Assembly (NCBI RefSeq): GCF_014648075.1
Contig: NZ_BMQK01000016.1
Coordinates: 1-64,000, forward strand
Reading direction: 5' to 3'
Origin: Streptomyces ruber
GTDB taxonomy: Bacteria > Actinomycetota > Actinomycetes > Streptomycetales > Streptomycetaceae
Length of the DNA: 64,000 nt
The notes under the pieces were generated by a model. It made no database searches, was not told where the DNA came from, and worked only from the letters and a program-made list of their open reading frames with translations. The position numbers were made by a program, and so were the translations under genes. Shown here in pieces: positions 33,475 to 41,566 of this stretch (position 1 is its first letter; each line of letters opens with the position of its first letter).

Positions 33475-34500
33475 ATGCGCATTGGTGTCCTCACCTCCGG
33501 TGGCGACTGCCCCGGGCTGAACGCCGTCATCCGGTCCGTCGTGCACCGTTCCGTCGTCGACCACGGTGACGAGGTCATCGGCTTCCGGGACGGCTGGAAG
33601 GGTCTCCTGGAGTGCGACTACCTCAAGCTCGACCTCGACGCGGTGAGCGGCATCCTCGCTCGCGGCGGCACGATCCTCGGTTCCTCCCGGGTCCGTCCCG
33701 AGCACCTGCGGGACGGCGTGGAGCGGGCCCGGGAACACCTTGAGCAGCTCGGCCTCGACGCGGTCGTCCCGATCGGCGGTGAGGGCACCCTCAAGGCGGC
33801 ACGGCTGCTGGCGGACCACGGTCTGCCGATCGTCGGCGTGCCGAAGACCATCGACAACGACATCGCGGTGACGGACGTCACCTTCGGCTTCGACACGGCC
33901 GTGGGCGTGGCGACCGAGGCGCTGGACCGGCTCAAGACCACCGCCGAGTCCCACCAGCGCGTCCTCATCGTGGAGGTGATGGGCCGGCACACCGGCTGGA
34001 TCGCCCTGCACTCCGGGATGGCGGCCGGCGCGCACGCCGTCGTCGTGCCCGAGCGCCCCTTCGACATCAAGGAGCTGACCGCCCGGGTCGGCGAGCGGTT
34101 CGAGCAGGGCAAGCGGTTCGCGATCGTGGTGGCCGCCGAGGGCGCCAAGCCCCGGCCCGGCACCATGGAGTTCGACGAGGGCGGCAAGGACGTCTACGGC
34201 CACGAGCGCTTCGCCGGGGTCGCCCGCCAGCTCTCCGTCGAGCTGGAGCGGCGCCTCGGCAAGGAGGCCCGCCCGGTGATCCTCGGGCACGTCCAGCGCG
34301 GCGGCACCCCGACCGCGTACGACCGCGTCCTCGCGACCCGCTTCGGCTGGCACGCGGTGGAGGCCGTGCACCGGGGCGAGTTCGGCATGATGACCGCGCT
34401 GCGCGGCACCGACATCGTGATGGTGCCGCTGGCGCAGGCCGTGGAGACCCTGAAGACCGTCCCCGAGGACCGGTACACGGAGGCGGAGTGCGTGCTGTGA
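33475..34500 (+). CDS. pfkA: 6-phosphofructokinase (group III, Gly104/Lys124 type)
   Basis: A 341-residue phosphofructokinase that phosphorylates fructose 6-phosphate in glycolysis. GVLTSGGDCPGLNAVIRSVV is the nucleotide site and PKTIDNDIAVTDVTFGFDTA the catalytic site with TIDND. At the phosphoryl-donor positions it has Glu103-Gly104 and Lys124: Gly104 suggests ATP as donor, while Lys124 is otherwise seen in PPi enzymes. That mix defines the actinomycete group III ATP enzymes. GGAGAAGG lies upstream. A TAGGGT -10 candidate is at 33405-33410. Confidence 0.95.
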   Translation: MRIGVLTSGGDCPGLNAVIRSVVHRSVVDHGDEVIGFRDGWKGLLECDYLKLDLDAVSGILARGGTILGSSRVRPEHLRDGVERAREHLEQLGLDAVVPIGGEGTLKAARLLADHGLPIVGVPKTIDNDIAVTDVTFGFDTAVGVATEALDRLKTTAESHQRVLIVEVMGRHTGWIALHSGMAAGAHAVVVPERPFDIKELTARVGERFEQGKRFAIVVAAEGAKPRPGTMEFDEGGKDVYGHERFAGVARQLSVELERRLGKEARPVILGHVQRGGTPTAYDRVLATRFGWHAVEAVHRGEFGMMTALRGTDIVMVPLAQAVETLKTVPEDRYTEAECVL

Positions 34501-34626
34501 CGCGCCGCGCGGTCGCCGTCTGACGACCGGCGCGCCGTACCGCCCCCCGGTGCCGGGCGCCCAGGGGGGCGGTTCTACTCTGGTGCGGACGGACAAGCAC
34601 AACCCGCACGAATCAGGAGCCGTGGG

Positions 34627-35577
34627 ATGGATCACAGCGGGCACGGCATGTCGACGGACCTGCCGCCGTTCACGCTGGCGCGGGGGCTCGCGTGGTCGCC
34701 GGACTGGTTTTTCCTCATCGGCTGCCTGGTGGTGCTCGCCCTGTACGGGTGGGGGGTCGCCCGGCTGGTCCGGCGCGGTGACAAGTGGCCGGTCAACCGC
34801 ACGGTGTGGTTCGCCGTCGGGGTGCTGCTCGTCCTGCTGATGATGTGCACCGGGCTGAACGACTACGGCATGGTCATGTTCAGCGTGCACATGGTGCAGC
34901 ACATGGTGATCAGCATGCTGGCGCCGATCCTGCTGCTGCTCGGCGCCCCGATCACGCTGGCGCTGCGGGCGACGCCGACCGCGGGACGGGGCCGCAAGGG
35001 GCCGCGCGAGCTGCTGCTGAAGCTGCTGCACAGCCGGTACATGCGGGTCATCACGCATCCCGCCTTCACGATCCCGATGTTCATCGCGAGCCTGTACGGG
35101 CTGTACTTCACCCCGCTGTTCGACTTCCTGATGGGGTCGCGGCCGGGACACATCGTGATGATGCTCCACTTCCTCGTCGTCGGCCTGACGTTCTTCTGGC
35201 CGATCATGGGCGTCGACCCGGGACCGCACCGCCAGGGCTACCTGATGCGGATGCTGGAGCTGTTCGCGGGCATGCCGTTCCACGCGTTCTTCGGCATCGC
35301 GCTGATGATGGGGTCCACGGCGATGGTCGAGACGTACCGGAACCCGCCGGCCTCGCTGGGCATCGACGCGCTCTCCGACCAGAGCGCGGCCGGCGGCATC
35401 GCCTGGGCGTTCAGTGAGGTGCCGTCCGTGCTGGTGCTGCTCGCGCTGCTCTTCCAGTGGTACCGCTCCGAGCAGCGGCAGGCGAAGCGCAAGGACCGGG
35501 CCGCCGAGCGCGACGGGGACAAGGAGCTGGAGGCGTACAACGCCTACCTGGCCTCGCTCAACGCCCGTGGGCACTGA
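34627..35577 (+). CDS. cytochrome c oxidase assembly protein (CtaG/caa3 type membrane protein)
   Basis: A 316-residue integral membrane protein with about seven helices. It begins with a His/Met-rich MDHSGHGMSTD, then helices around DWFFLIGCLVVLALYGW, VWFAVGVLLVLLMM and SVHMVQHMVISMLAPILLLL; the conserved HMVQHM and PFHAFFGIALMM motifs are typical of the CtaG_Bacillus (Caa3_CtaG) family. It helps deliver copper to, or assemble, the terminal oxidase. AGGAG lies 8 bases before the ATG. A highly charged tail (RSEQRQAKRKDRAAERDGDKE) faces the cytoplasm. Confidence 0.92.
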   Translation: MDHSGHGMSTDLPPFTLARGLAWSPDWFFLIGCLVVLALYGWGVARLVRRGDKWPVNRTVWFAVGVLLVLLMMCTGLNDYGMVMFSVHMVQHMVISMLAPILLLLGAPITLALRATPTAGRGRKGPRELLLKLLHSRYMRVITHPAFTIPMFIASLYGLYFTPLFDFLMGSRPGHIVMMLHFLVVGLTFFWPIMGVDPGPHRQGYLMRMLELFAGMPFHAFFGIALMMGSTAMVETYRNPPASLGIDALSDQSAAGGIAWAFSEVPSVLVLLALLFQWYRSEQRQAKRKDRAAERDGDKELEAYNAYLASLNARGH

Positions 35578-35736
35578 CACCCGCCTTCCCGCTCTCCCCT
35601 CGGCTCACCCCCGGCTCCCCCTCGGTTCACCTGGGCTTTCCCCGCGAGACGCCGCCACGGAACGTCGTGATCCGTGTCCCGGCGCCGAACCGGGGCACCA
35701 TGGAGACAGATCACCTAGTCCGAGGAGGGTGTCGCG

Positions 35737-35895
35737 ATGCCCGGTTCCACGAAGACGATGGGTGTGCTGACCGTGGGTGGGCTGGTCGTGGTGACGGCCT
35801 ACACGGTGGCGCTCGGTTCCAGCGGCTGGCTCTGGTTCGGCTGGGTCGTTCTCGGCCTCATCACCCTCGGCATGGTGGTGTCGCGCGGCGTCTGA
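35737..35895 (+). CDS. small membrane protein (52 aa)
   Basis: A 52-residue frame preceded by a strong GAGGAGGG ribosome site. The sequence has two hydrophobic stretches, GVLTVGGLVVVTAYTVALG and WLWFGWVVLGLITLGMVV, ending in SRGV, so it is a likely small two-helix membrane protein. Third-position G/C use is normal for a gene. Short proteins of this kind are common between ctaG-like genes and regulators in Streptomyces; no function is known. It ends 12 bp before the stop of the convergent kinase gene. Confidence 0.7.
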   Translation: MPGSTKTMGVLTVGGLVVVTAYTVALGSSGWLWFGWVVLGLITLGMVVSRGV

Positions 35896-35907
35896 GCCAC
35901 CGCTCCC

Positions 35908-37128
35908 TCACTCGCGGGGCAGCAGGCCCCCCGAGTGGACGCCCGGCTGGTACTTGGGCAGCCGGGCGGTGATCTTCATGCCCGCCCCGACCGCGGTCTC
36001 GATCACGAGGCCGTGGTCGTCGCCGTACACCTGGCGGAGCCGCTCGTCGACATTGCTCAGGCCGATGCCGCCCGAGGGGCCCGCCTCGCCCGCGAGGATG
36101 CGGCGCAGCAGGGCGGGGTCCATTCCGGCGCCGTCGTCCTCGATGACGACGAGCGCCTCGGCGCCCGCGTCCCGTGCGGTGATGCCGATGTGCGCCTTGT
36201 CGGTCCTGCCCTCCAGACCGTGCTTGACGGCGTTCTCGACGAGCGGCTGCAGACAGAGGAAGGGCAGGGCGACCGGCAGCACCTCGGGGGCGATCTGCAG
36301 GGTGACGGAGAGGCGGTCGCCGAAGCGGGCCCGGACCAGCGCCAGGTAGTGGTCGATGGCGTGCAGTTCGTCGGCGAGGGTGGTGAAGTCGCCGTGCCGG
36401 CGGAACGAGTAGCGGGTGAAGTCGGCGAACTCCAGCAGCAGCTCGCGGGCCCGCTCCGGGTCGGTGCGCACGAACGACGCGATCACGGCGAGCGAGTTGA
36501 AGATGAAGTGCGGGGAGATCTGCGCGCGCAGGGCCCTGATCTCGGCCTCGATGAGCCGGGTGCGGGAGCGGTCGAGGTCGGCCAGTTCGAGCTGGACGGA
36601 GACCCAGCGGGCGACCTCCCCGGCGGCCCGGACCAGGACGGCCGACTCGCCGGGCGCGCAGGCCACGAGCGCGCCGTGGACGCGGTCGTCGACGGTCAGG
36701 GGCGCGACGACGGCCCAGCGCAGCGGGCAGTCCGGCACCTCGCAGGTCAGCCGGAACGCCTCGCCGCGGCCGGTCTCCACGGGGCCCGCGAGCCGTTCCA
36801 CGATCTGGGCGCGGTGGTGCTCCCCCACGCCGTCCCAGGCGAGGACCGACTCGTGGTCGGTGAGGAGCAGCGCGTCCGTGCCGAGCAGGGTGCGCAGCCG
36901 CCGCGCCGACTTGCGGGCGGTCTCCTCGGTGAGGCCCGCGCGCAGCGGCGGCGCGGCGAGCGAGGCGGTGTGCAGGGTCTCGAAGGTGGCGTGCTCGACG
37001 GGGGTGCCGAGACCGGCGAGGCTGCGGGTCCGGGCGGCGCGCCGCCCCAGCCGGTAACCGGCGGCCAGCAGCGGCAGGGCGGCCACGCACAGCCCCGCGA
37101 CGAAGGCGCTGATCTCCCCCGCGCTCAC
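35908..37128 (-). CDS. LytS-type sensor histidine kinase
   Basis: A 406-residue kinase with one N-terminal membrane helix (FVAGLCVAALPLLAAGYRLG), a GAF-like middle domain (residues about 70-190) and a LytS-type His_kinase module: ALRAQISPHFIFNSLAVIAS with phospho-His, then N-box LQPLVENAVKHGLEG and G-boxes VIEDDGAGMDP and GGIGLSNVDERLR. GTG 37128 overlaps the symporter stop (GTGA). Together with the LytTR regulator at 39281-40030 and the SSS symporter between them it forms one operon, like acetate or pyruvate sensing modules (BtsS/YpdA type). Confidence 0.92.
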   Translation of the reverse strand: MSAGEISAFVAGLCVAALPLLAAGYRLGRRAARTRSLAGLGTPVEHATFETLHTASLAAPPLRAGLTEETARKSARRLRTLLGTDALLLTDHESVLAWDGVGEHHRAQIVERLAGPVETGRGEAFRLTCEVPDCPLRWAVVAPLTVDDRVHGALVACAPGESAVLVRAAGEVARWVSVQLELADLDRSRTRLIEAEIRALRAQISPHFIFNSLAVIASFVRTDPERARELLLEFADFTRYSFRRHGDFTTLADELHAIDHYLALVRARFGDRLSVTLQIAPEVLPVALPFLCLQPLVENAVKHGLEGRTDKAHIGITARDAGAEALVVIEDDGAGMDPALLRRILAGEAGPSGGIGLSNVDERLRQVYGDDHGLVIETAVGAGMKITARLPKYQPGVHSGGLLPRE

Positions 37129-38915
37129 GCGTCCCCCACCCTCCGCCAGGCGTCCGCCCGCGCGTCGATCTCGGGGACGGCGCCGCGCACCTGCCCGCCC
37201 ACCAGCTCCTCCGGCAGGTGGAAGCGGGCCAGGATCGCGGACGTCCCGGGCGGCACCTTCCCCGGCGTCGCCAGTGACACCAGCACCATCGTCAGGAACG
37301 ACAGGGGCACCGACCACAGCGCGGGCCAGGCGAGCAGCGCGTGCAGGCCGCCGGCCTGCCCGTCGGTGGGCCGGCCCACCATCGTCGCCGCCACCGCGAC
37401 CAGCGCCGATCCCCCGCCGACGAGCATGCCGGCGGCCGCGCCGGGCGGGGTGAGCCGCCGCCACCAGATGCCGAGGACGAGCAGCGGGCAGAACGAGGAC
37501 GCGGACACGGCGAAGGCGAGGCCCACCGCGTCGGCCACGGGCAGCCCGCCCACCAGCGCGCCCGCCGCGAGCGGCACGGCCATCGCGAGGACGGTGCCGA
37601 GCCGGAAGTGGCGCACACCGCGGGAGGGCAGCACGTCCTGGGTGAGGACGCCGGCCACGGCCATGGTCAGCCCGGACGCGGTGGACAGGAACGCGGCGAA
37701 CGCACCACCCGCGACGAGCGCGCCCAGCAGGTCGCCGCCGAGCCCGCCGATCATGCGGTCCGGCAGGAGCAGGACGGCCGCGTCGGCGTCGCCGGTGAGC
37801 GCGAGTTCCGGGGCGTACAGGCGGCCGAGCGCGCCGTAGACGGGCGGGAGCAGGTAGAAGGCGCCGATCAGGCCGAGGACGACGACGGTGGTGCGGCGGG
37901 CGGCGACGCCGTGGGGGCTGGTGTAGAAGCGGACGACGACGTGGGGCAGGCCCATGGTGCCGAGGAAGGTGGCGACGATCAGCCCGTACGTGGCGTACAG
38001 CGGGCGTTGCTCGCGGCTCGCGGTGAGCGAGTCCGACATGCCGTCGTCGGCACCCCGGTCCGCGACGGGTACGGGGTCGCCCTGGGCGAAGACCAGCTCG
38101 GTGCCGCCCTGGACGCGGTGCGGGCCGGCGGGCAGGCGGACGGGCTCGCCCCGGTACCGGTCACCGTCGACCGTGCCGGTCACGGTCACGTCCAGCGGGC
38201 GCTCCAGCCTGAGGTCGAGGGTCTCGTCGACGCGGACGGCGCGCTGCTCGCGGAAGGCGGCCGGTTCGTCGAGGAGGCGGCGGTCGGCGCCGTCGTGCTG
38301 CCAGGCGAGGACCAGGAAGAGGGCGGGCACGAGCAGGGCGGTCAGCTTGAGCCAGTACTGGAATGCCTGGACGAAGGTGATGCTGCGCATGCCGCCCGCG
38401 GCGACCGTCGCGACCACCACGACCGCGACGATGACCCCGCCGAGCCAGTCGGGCGCGCCGGTGAGCACGGAGAGCGTCAGGCCCGCTCCCTGGAGCTGCG
38501 GCATCAGGTACAGCCAGCCGACCCCGACCACGAAGGCCCCCGCGAGCCGCCGCACCGCCTGGGAGGCGAGCCGGGCCTCGGCGAAGTCGGGCAGCGTGTA
38601 CGCCCCGGAGCGGCGCAGCGGGGCGGCGACGAACAGCAGCAGCACGAGGTAGCCCGCGGTGTAGCCGACCGGGTACCAGAGCATGTCGGGGCCCTGGACG
38701 AGGACGAGTCCGGCGATGCCGAGGAAGGAGGCGGCGGACAGGTACTCGCCGCTGATCGCCGTCGCGTTCAGCCGGGGGCCGACGGTGCGGGAGGCGACGT
38801 AGAAGTCGGACGTCGTACGGGACATGCGCAGGCCGAAGGCGCCGACGAGGACGGTGGCGACGACGACGAGGGCGACGGCGGGCACGGCGTAGCCGGAGTT
38901 CACGGTCGGTGTCAC
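37125..38915 (-). CDS. sodium:solute symporter (SSS family, acetate/pyruvate-type)
   Basis: A 596-residue SSS-family transporter with about 13 membrane helices. Motifs are DFYVASRTVGPRLNATAISGEYLSAASF (split over helix 1-2), GYLVLLLFVAAPLRRSGAYTLPDF and TMGLPHVVVRFYTSP. A large loop between helices 5 and 6 (REQRAVRVDETLDLRLER) resembles the insert of ActP/MctC carboxylate transporters, so acetate, pyruvate or propionate is the likely solute. It overlaps the kinase gene and sits next to its small DUF485-like partner. Confidence 0.92.
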   Translation of the reverse strand: MTPTVNSGYAVPAVALVVVATVLVGAFGLRMSRTTSDFYVASRTVGPRLNATAISGEYLSAASFLGIAGLVLVQGPDMLWYPVGYTAGYLVLLLFVAAPLRRSGAYTLPDFAEARLASQAVRRLAGAFVVGVGWLYLMPQLQGAGLTLSVLTGAPDWLGGVIVAVVVVATVAAGGMRSITFVQAFQYWLKLTALLVPALFLVLAWQHDGADRRLLDEPAAFREQRAVRVDETLDLRLERPLDVTVTGTVDGDRYRGEPVRLPAGPHRVQGGTELVFAQGDPVPVADRGADDGMSDSLTASREQRPLYATYGLIVATFLGTMGLPHVVVRFYTSPHGVAARRTTVVVLGLIGAFYLLPPVYGALGRLYAPELALTGDADAAVLLLPDRMIGGLGGDLLGALVAGGAFAAFLSTASGLTMAVAGVLTQDVLPSRGVRHFRLGTVLAMAVPLAAGALVGGLPVADAVGLAFAVSASSFCPLLVLGIWWRRLTPPGAAAGMLVGGGSALVAVAATMVGRPTDGQAGGLHALLAWPALWSVPLSFLTMVLVSLATPGKVPPGTSAILARFHLPEELVGGQVRGAVPEIDARADAWRRVGDA

Positions 38916-38921
38916 CCGCCC

Positions 38922-39284
38922 TCAGCGGTCCTCGACGAGGCGCACGAAGTCGTGCTCGTTGCGCTCGGCGCGGCGGACGTACCAGCGGGCGAGGAGGACC
39001 AGCGGGACGTAGAGGCCGAAGCCGAGCACCGTCCACTGCAGGCGGCCGTCCGCGGCCGCCGCGAAGACCAGCGGGAGCGGGCCGACCAGCAGGAGGAGCA
39101 CCCCGCCCACGGTGAGGGCGGCGCGCAGCTGGCTGCGCATGAGGGAGCGGACGTAGGTGTGGCCGAGGGTGGTCAGCTCGTCGATCTCGGTGCGGGGGCG
39201 GTAGTAGCCGGAGGTGCGCCGGACGGTGCGCGGCGGGGCGGTGACGACGACACGGCGTTCGGCGGGGTCCTGGGGCACCGTCAC
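38922..39284 (-). CDS. small membrane partner of the symporter (DUF485-like)
   Basis: A 120-residue protein with a cytoplasmic N-terminus (TSGYYRPRTEIDELTTLGHTY) and two membrane helices (LTVGGVLLLLVGPLPLVFAA and WTVLGFGLYVPLVLLARWYV). This DUF485/DUF4212-like layout is the usual companion upstream of SSS carboxylate symporters. Its start overlaps the stop of the response regulator gene by 4 bp; the symporter follows after 6 bp. Confidence 0.85.
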   Translation of the reverse strand: MTVPQDPAERRVVVTAPPRTVRRTSGYYRPRTEIDELTTLGHTYVRSLMRSQLRAALTVGGVLLLLVGPLPLVFAAAADGRLQWTVLGFGLYVPLVLLARWYVRRAERNEHDFVRLVEDR

Positions 39285-40030
39285 GGCCTCCGCATCAGCA
39301 GGTCGCGCAGTTCGCGCGCGTGCCGGCGGCTGACCTGCAGCTCGACCGCGCCGACCAGCACGCTCACCGTGCCGGCGTCCAGTCTCAGCTCGGCGATGTG
39401 GCGCAGGGCGACGAGGTGGCGGCGGTGGATGCGCACGAAGCCGCGGGCCCGCCAGCGCTCCTCCAGCGTGGACAGCGGGATGCGCACCAGGTGGCTGCCC
39501 TGGGTGGTGTGCAGGCGCGCGTAGTCGCCCTGGGCCTCGGCGTGGGTGATGTCGTCGACGGGGACGAACCGGGTCACGCCGCCGAGCTCGACGGGGATGT
39601 GGTCCGGGTCGGGTTCGTGCACGGGGATCAGGGGGGTGGTGTCCCGGCGTTCGGCGGCCCGGCGCACGGCCTCGGCGAGGCGCTCCTTGCGCACCGGCTT
39701 GAGCACGTAGTCGACGGCCTTGAGGTCGAAGGCCTGGACGGCGAAGTCCTCGTGGGCGGTGACGAACACGACGAGCGGCGGTGCGGCGAAGCCGGTGAGC
39801 AGCCGTGCGAGGTCGAGGCCGTCGAGGCCGGGCATCTGGATGTCGAGGAAGACCACGTCGATCGCCTCGGGTCCGCCGGGGCCGGACTCCAGGGCCCGGT
39901 TGATGCGGCGCAGCGCCTCGGTGGCATCACCGGCGCCCTCCGCGCTGCCGACGCGCGGGTCCGCGTTCAGCAGGTAGAGGAGTTCCTCCAGCGAGGGGCG
40001 TTCGTCGTCGACGGCGAGGGCGCGCAGCAT
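39281..40030 (-). CDS. LytTR-family response regulator
   Basis: A 249-residue response regulator. Receiver: RALAVDDERPSLEELLYLL with the acidic pair, phospho-Asp in VVFLDIQMPGLDGLDLARLL, and KAVDYVLKPVRKERL. The DNA-binding LytTR domain (from about 140) has DITHAEAQGDYARLHT and RGFVRIHRRHLVALRHI. It controls genes together with the LytS kinase, most likely the symporter. The ATG at 40030 has no ribosome site but a TACACT -10 hexamer eight bases upstream, so it is probably leaderless. Confidence 0.93.
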   Translation of the reverse strand: MLRALAVDDERPSLEELLYLLNADPRVGSAEGAGDATEALRRINRALESGPGGPEAIDVVFLDIQMPGLDGLDLARLLTGFAAPPLVVFVTAHEDFAVQAFDLKAVDYVLKPVRKERLAEAVRRAAERRDTTPLIPVHEPDPDHIPVELGGVTRFVPVDDITHAEAQGDYARLHTTQGSHLVRIPLSTLEERWRARGFVRIHRRHLVALRHIAELRLDAGTVSVLVGAVELQVSRRHARELRDLLMRRP

Positions 40031-40038
40031 GAACGTGG

Positions 40039-40044
40039 AGTGTA
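40039..40044 (-). promoter_or_regulatory. -10 element of the leaderless response-regulator promoter
   Basis: Read on the minus strand, TACACT ends 8 bases before the ATG at 40030. The 77-bp divergent gap has no Shine-Dalgarno for either gene, and an imperfect CGTAC-N12-GTACG inverted repeat (40054-40075) lies in its centre. Confidence 0.6.
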
Positions 40045-40095
40045 GGAGCAATTCGTACGTCTGGACATCTGTACGGGGTGGGTGTCCCCGCTGGA

Positions 40096-40101
40096 TACAG
40101 T
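40096..40101 (+). promoter_or_regulatory. -10 element of the leaderless Lrp gene
   Basis: TACAGT is 6 bases before ATG 40108, with no ribosome site between. It faces the leaderless promoter of the response regulator, so the two -10 boxes are about 50 bp apart and share one operator-sized gap. Confidence 0.6.
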
Positions 40102-40107
40102 GCGGAC

Positions 40108-40617
40108 ATGGACAGCAGGCCGGCGCCGTTCGACGATCTCGACCGGGCCATCGTGACCGCTCTGATGGCGAACGCCCGGAGCAGCTTCGCCGAGATCGGC
40201 GCGGCGGTCGGGCTGTCGGCGACGGCCGTGAAGCGGCGCGTGGACCGGCTGCGCGAGACCGGTGTGATCACCGGGTTCTCGGCCACGGTGCGGCCCTCGG
40301 CGCTGGGCTGGCGCACGGAGGCGTACGTGGAGGTGTACTGCGAGGGCGCGGCGCCGCCCCGGCGCCTCGCGGAGGTGGTGCGCAACCATCCGGAGATCGT
40401 CGCCGCGATGACGGTGACCGGGGGCGCGGACGCGCTGCTGCACGTACGGGCGCGGGACGTGCAGCACTTCGAGGAGGTGCTGGAGCGCATCCGTACGGAG
40501 CCGTTCATCCGTAAGACGGTCAGCTGCATGGTCCTGTCCCATCTGCTGCCGGAGAGCCCGGAGGCGGGTGCCAGCCGGCCGGGGCCCGGGGCGGACGACG
40601 CAGCGAATCCGCGCTGA
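40108..40617 (+). CDS. Lrp/AsnC-family transcriptional regulator
   Basis: A 169-residue Lrp/AsnC protein. The HTH is LDRAIVTALMANARSSFAEI-GAAVGLSATAVKRRVDRLRETG; the C-terminal RAM/AsnC ligand domain runs from GWRTEAYVEVYCEG to FIRKTVSCMVLSHLL. It precedes the arginine/ornithine catabolic operon on the same strand, and Lrp regulators of this position usually respond to an amino acid such as arginine or ornithine. ATG 40108 is probably leaderless. Confidence 0.92.
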   Translation: MDSRPAPFDDLDRAIVTALMANARSSFAEIGAAVGLSATAVKRRVDRLRETGVITGFSATVRPSALGWRTEAYVEVYCEGAAPPRRLAEVVRNHPEIVAAMTVTGGADALLHVRARDVQHFEEVLERIRTEPFIRKTVSCMVLSHLLPESPEAGASRPGPGADDAANPR

Positions 40618-40660
40618 GACGGCGGACGACGCAGCTTTCCTGCACGAGCGCGCAGCTTTC
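40591..40660 (+). promoter_or_regulatory. direct repeats upstream of the dimethylargininase operon
   Basis: GCGGACGACGCAGC occurs at 40591-40604 and 40622-40635, 31 bp apart. GCAGCTTTC occurs at 40631-40639 and again at 40652-40660, exactly 21 bp (two helical turns) apart. They lie between the Lrp gene and the operon start, so helically phased Lrp binding is a fair guess. Confidence 0.5.
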
Positions 40661-40738
40661 GTCACTTGTCGCCCGTCCATGACGCTTCCTACCGTGGTGT
40701 CCACCATCGTCACTCGCAGGAAGCGGAGGGAACCCTCT

Positions 40739-41566
40739 GTGTCCGAGAGCCGTGTGCCGAGCAGGCGGCGCTACCTCGTCTGCGAACCCCGGCACTTCGC
40801 CGTGAGCTATGCGATCAATCCCTGGATGCACCCCGACCGGCCCGTCGACGTCGATCTCGCCCGCGGCCAGTGGGCGGAGCTGATCCGCGCCTACCGCGCC
40901 CACGGCCACGACGTGGACACCGTGGAGCCGGTCGCGGACCTGCCCGACATGGTCTTCGCGGCCAACTCCGCACTGGTGCTGGAAGGCCGTGTCTTCGGCT
41001 CCCTCTTCCACGCGCCCGAACGGCGCCCCGAGTCCCTCGCCTACGAGACCTGGTTCAAGGAGGCCGGCTACACCGTGCACCGGCCGGAGTCGGTGTGCGA
41101 GGGCGAGGGCGACCTGGTCCCGGCCGGCCGCTGGGTCCTGGCCGGCACCGGCTTCCGTACGACCCGGGAGGCGCACCGCGAGGTGCAGGAGTTCTTCGGC
41201 GTCCCGGTGATCAGCCTCCAGCTGGTCGACCCGTGGTTCTACCACCTGGACACGGCGCTGTTCGTGCTCGACGAGCCGGACGGCGGGAACCACGCCAACA
41301 TCGCCTACTACCCGGAGGCCTTCTCGCCGGGCAGCCGTGAGGTGCTCGCCCGGCTGTACCCGGACGCGGTGCTCGCGACGCGCGAGGACGCGCTGGCGTT
41401 CGGGCTGAACTCGGTGTCCGACGGCCGCCACGTCTTCATCTCGTCGGGCGCTGAGGAGCTGGCCGCGCGGCTGGCCGCCCGCGGTTACCTTCCCGTCCCC
41501 GTCGACCTGTCGGAGTTCCACAAGGCCGGCGGTGGCATCAAGTGCTGCACTCAGGAGATCCGCTGA
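40739..41566 (+). CDS. dimethylarginine dimethylaminohydrolase (dimethylargininase)
   Basis: A 275-residue amidinotransferase-superfamily hydrolase. Motifs are DLPDMVFAANSALVLEGR (substrate-binding Asp/Asn), FYHLDTALFVLDE with the catalytic His, and a C-terminal Cys in GGGIKCCTQEIR, which is the expected nucleophile position. It converts methylated arginine (or arginine) to citrulline-type product plus amine. GTG 40739 has GGAGGG eight bases upstream. The stop overlaps the aminotransferase ATG, so both are coupled in arginine-family catabolism. Confidence 0.9.
   Translation: MSESRVPSRRRYLVCEPRHFAVSYAINPWMHPDRPVDVDLARGQWAELIRAYRAHGHDVDTVEPVADLPDMVFAANSALVLEGRVFGSLFHAPERRPESLAYETWFKEAGYTVHRPESVCEGEGDLVPAGRWVLAGTGFRTTREAHREVQEFFGVPVISLQLVDPWFYHLDTALFVLDEPDGGNHANIAYYPEAFSPGSREVLARLYPDAVLATREDALAFGLNSVSDGRHVFISSGAEELAARLAARGYLPVPVDLSEFHKAGGGIKCCTQEIR

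Noticed and set aside
35935..37839. 634-residue plus-strand frame opposite the LytS kinase and symporter
   Set aside because: Spans two unrelated overlapping real genes; no start signal and no domain.
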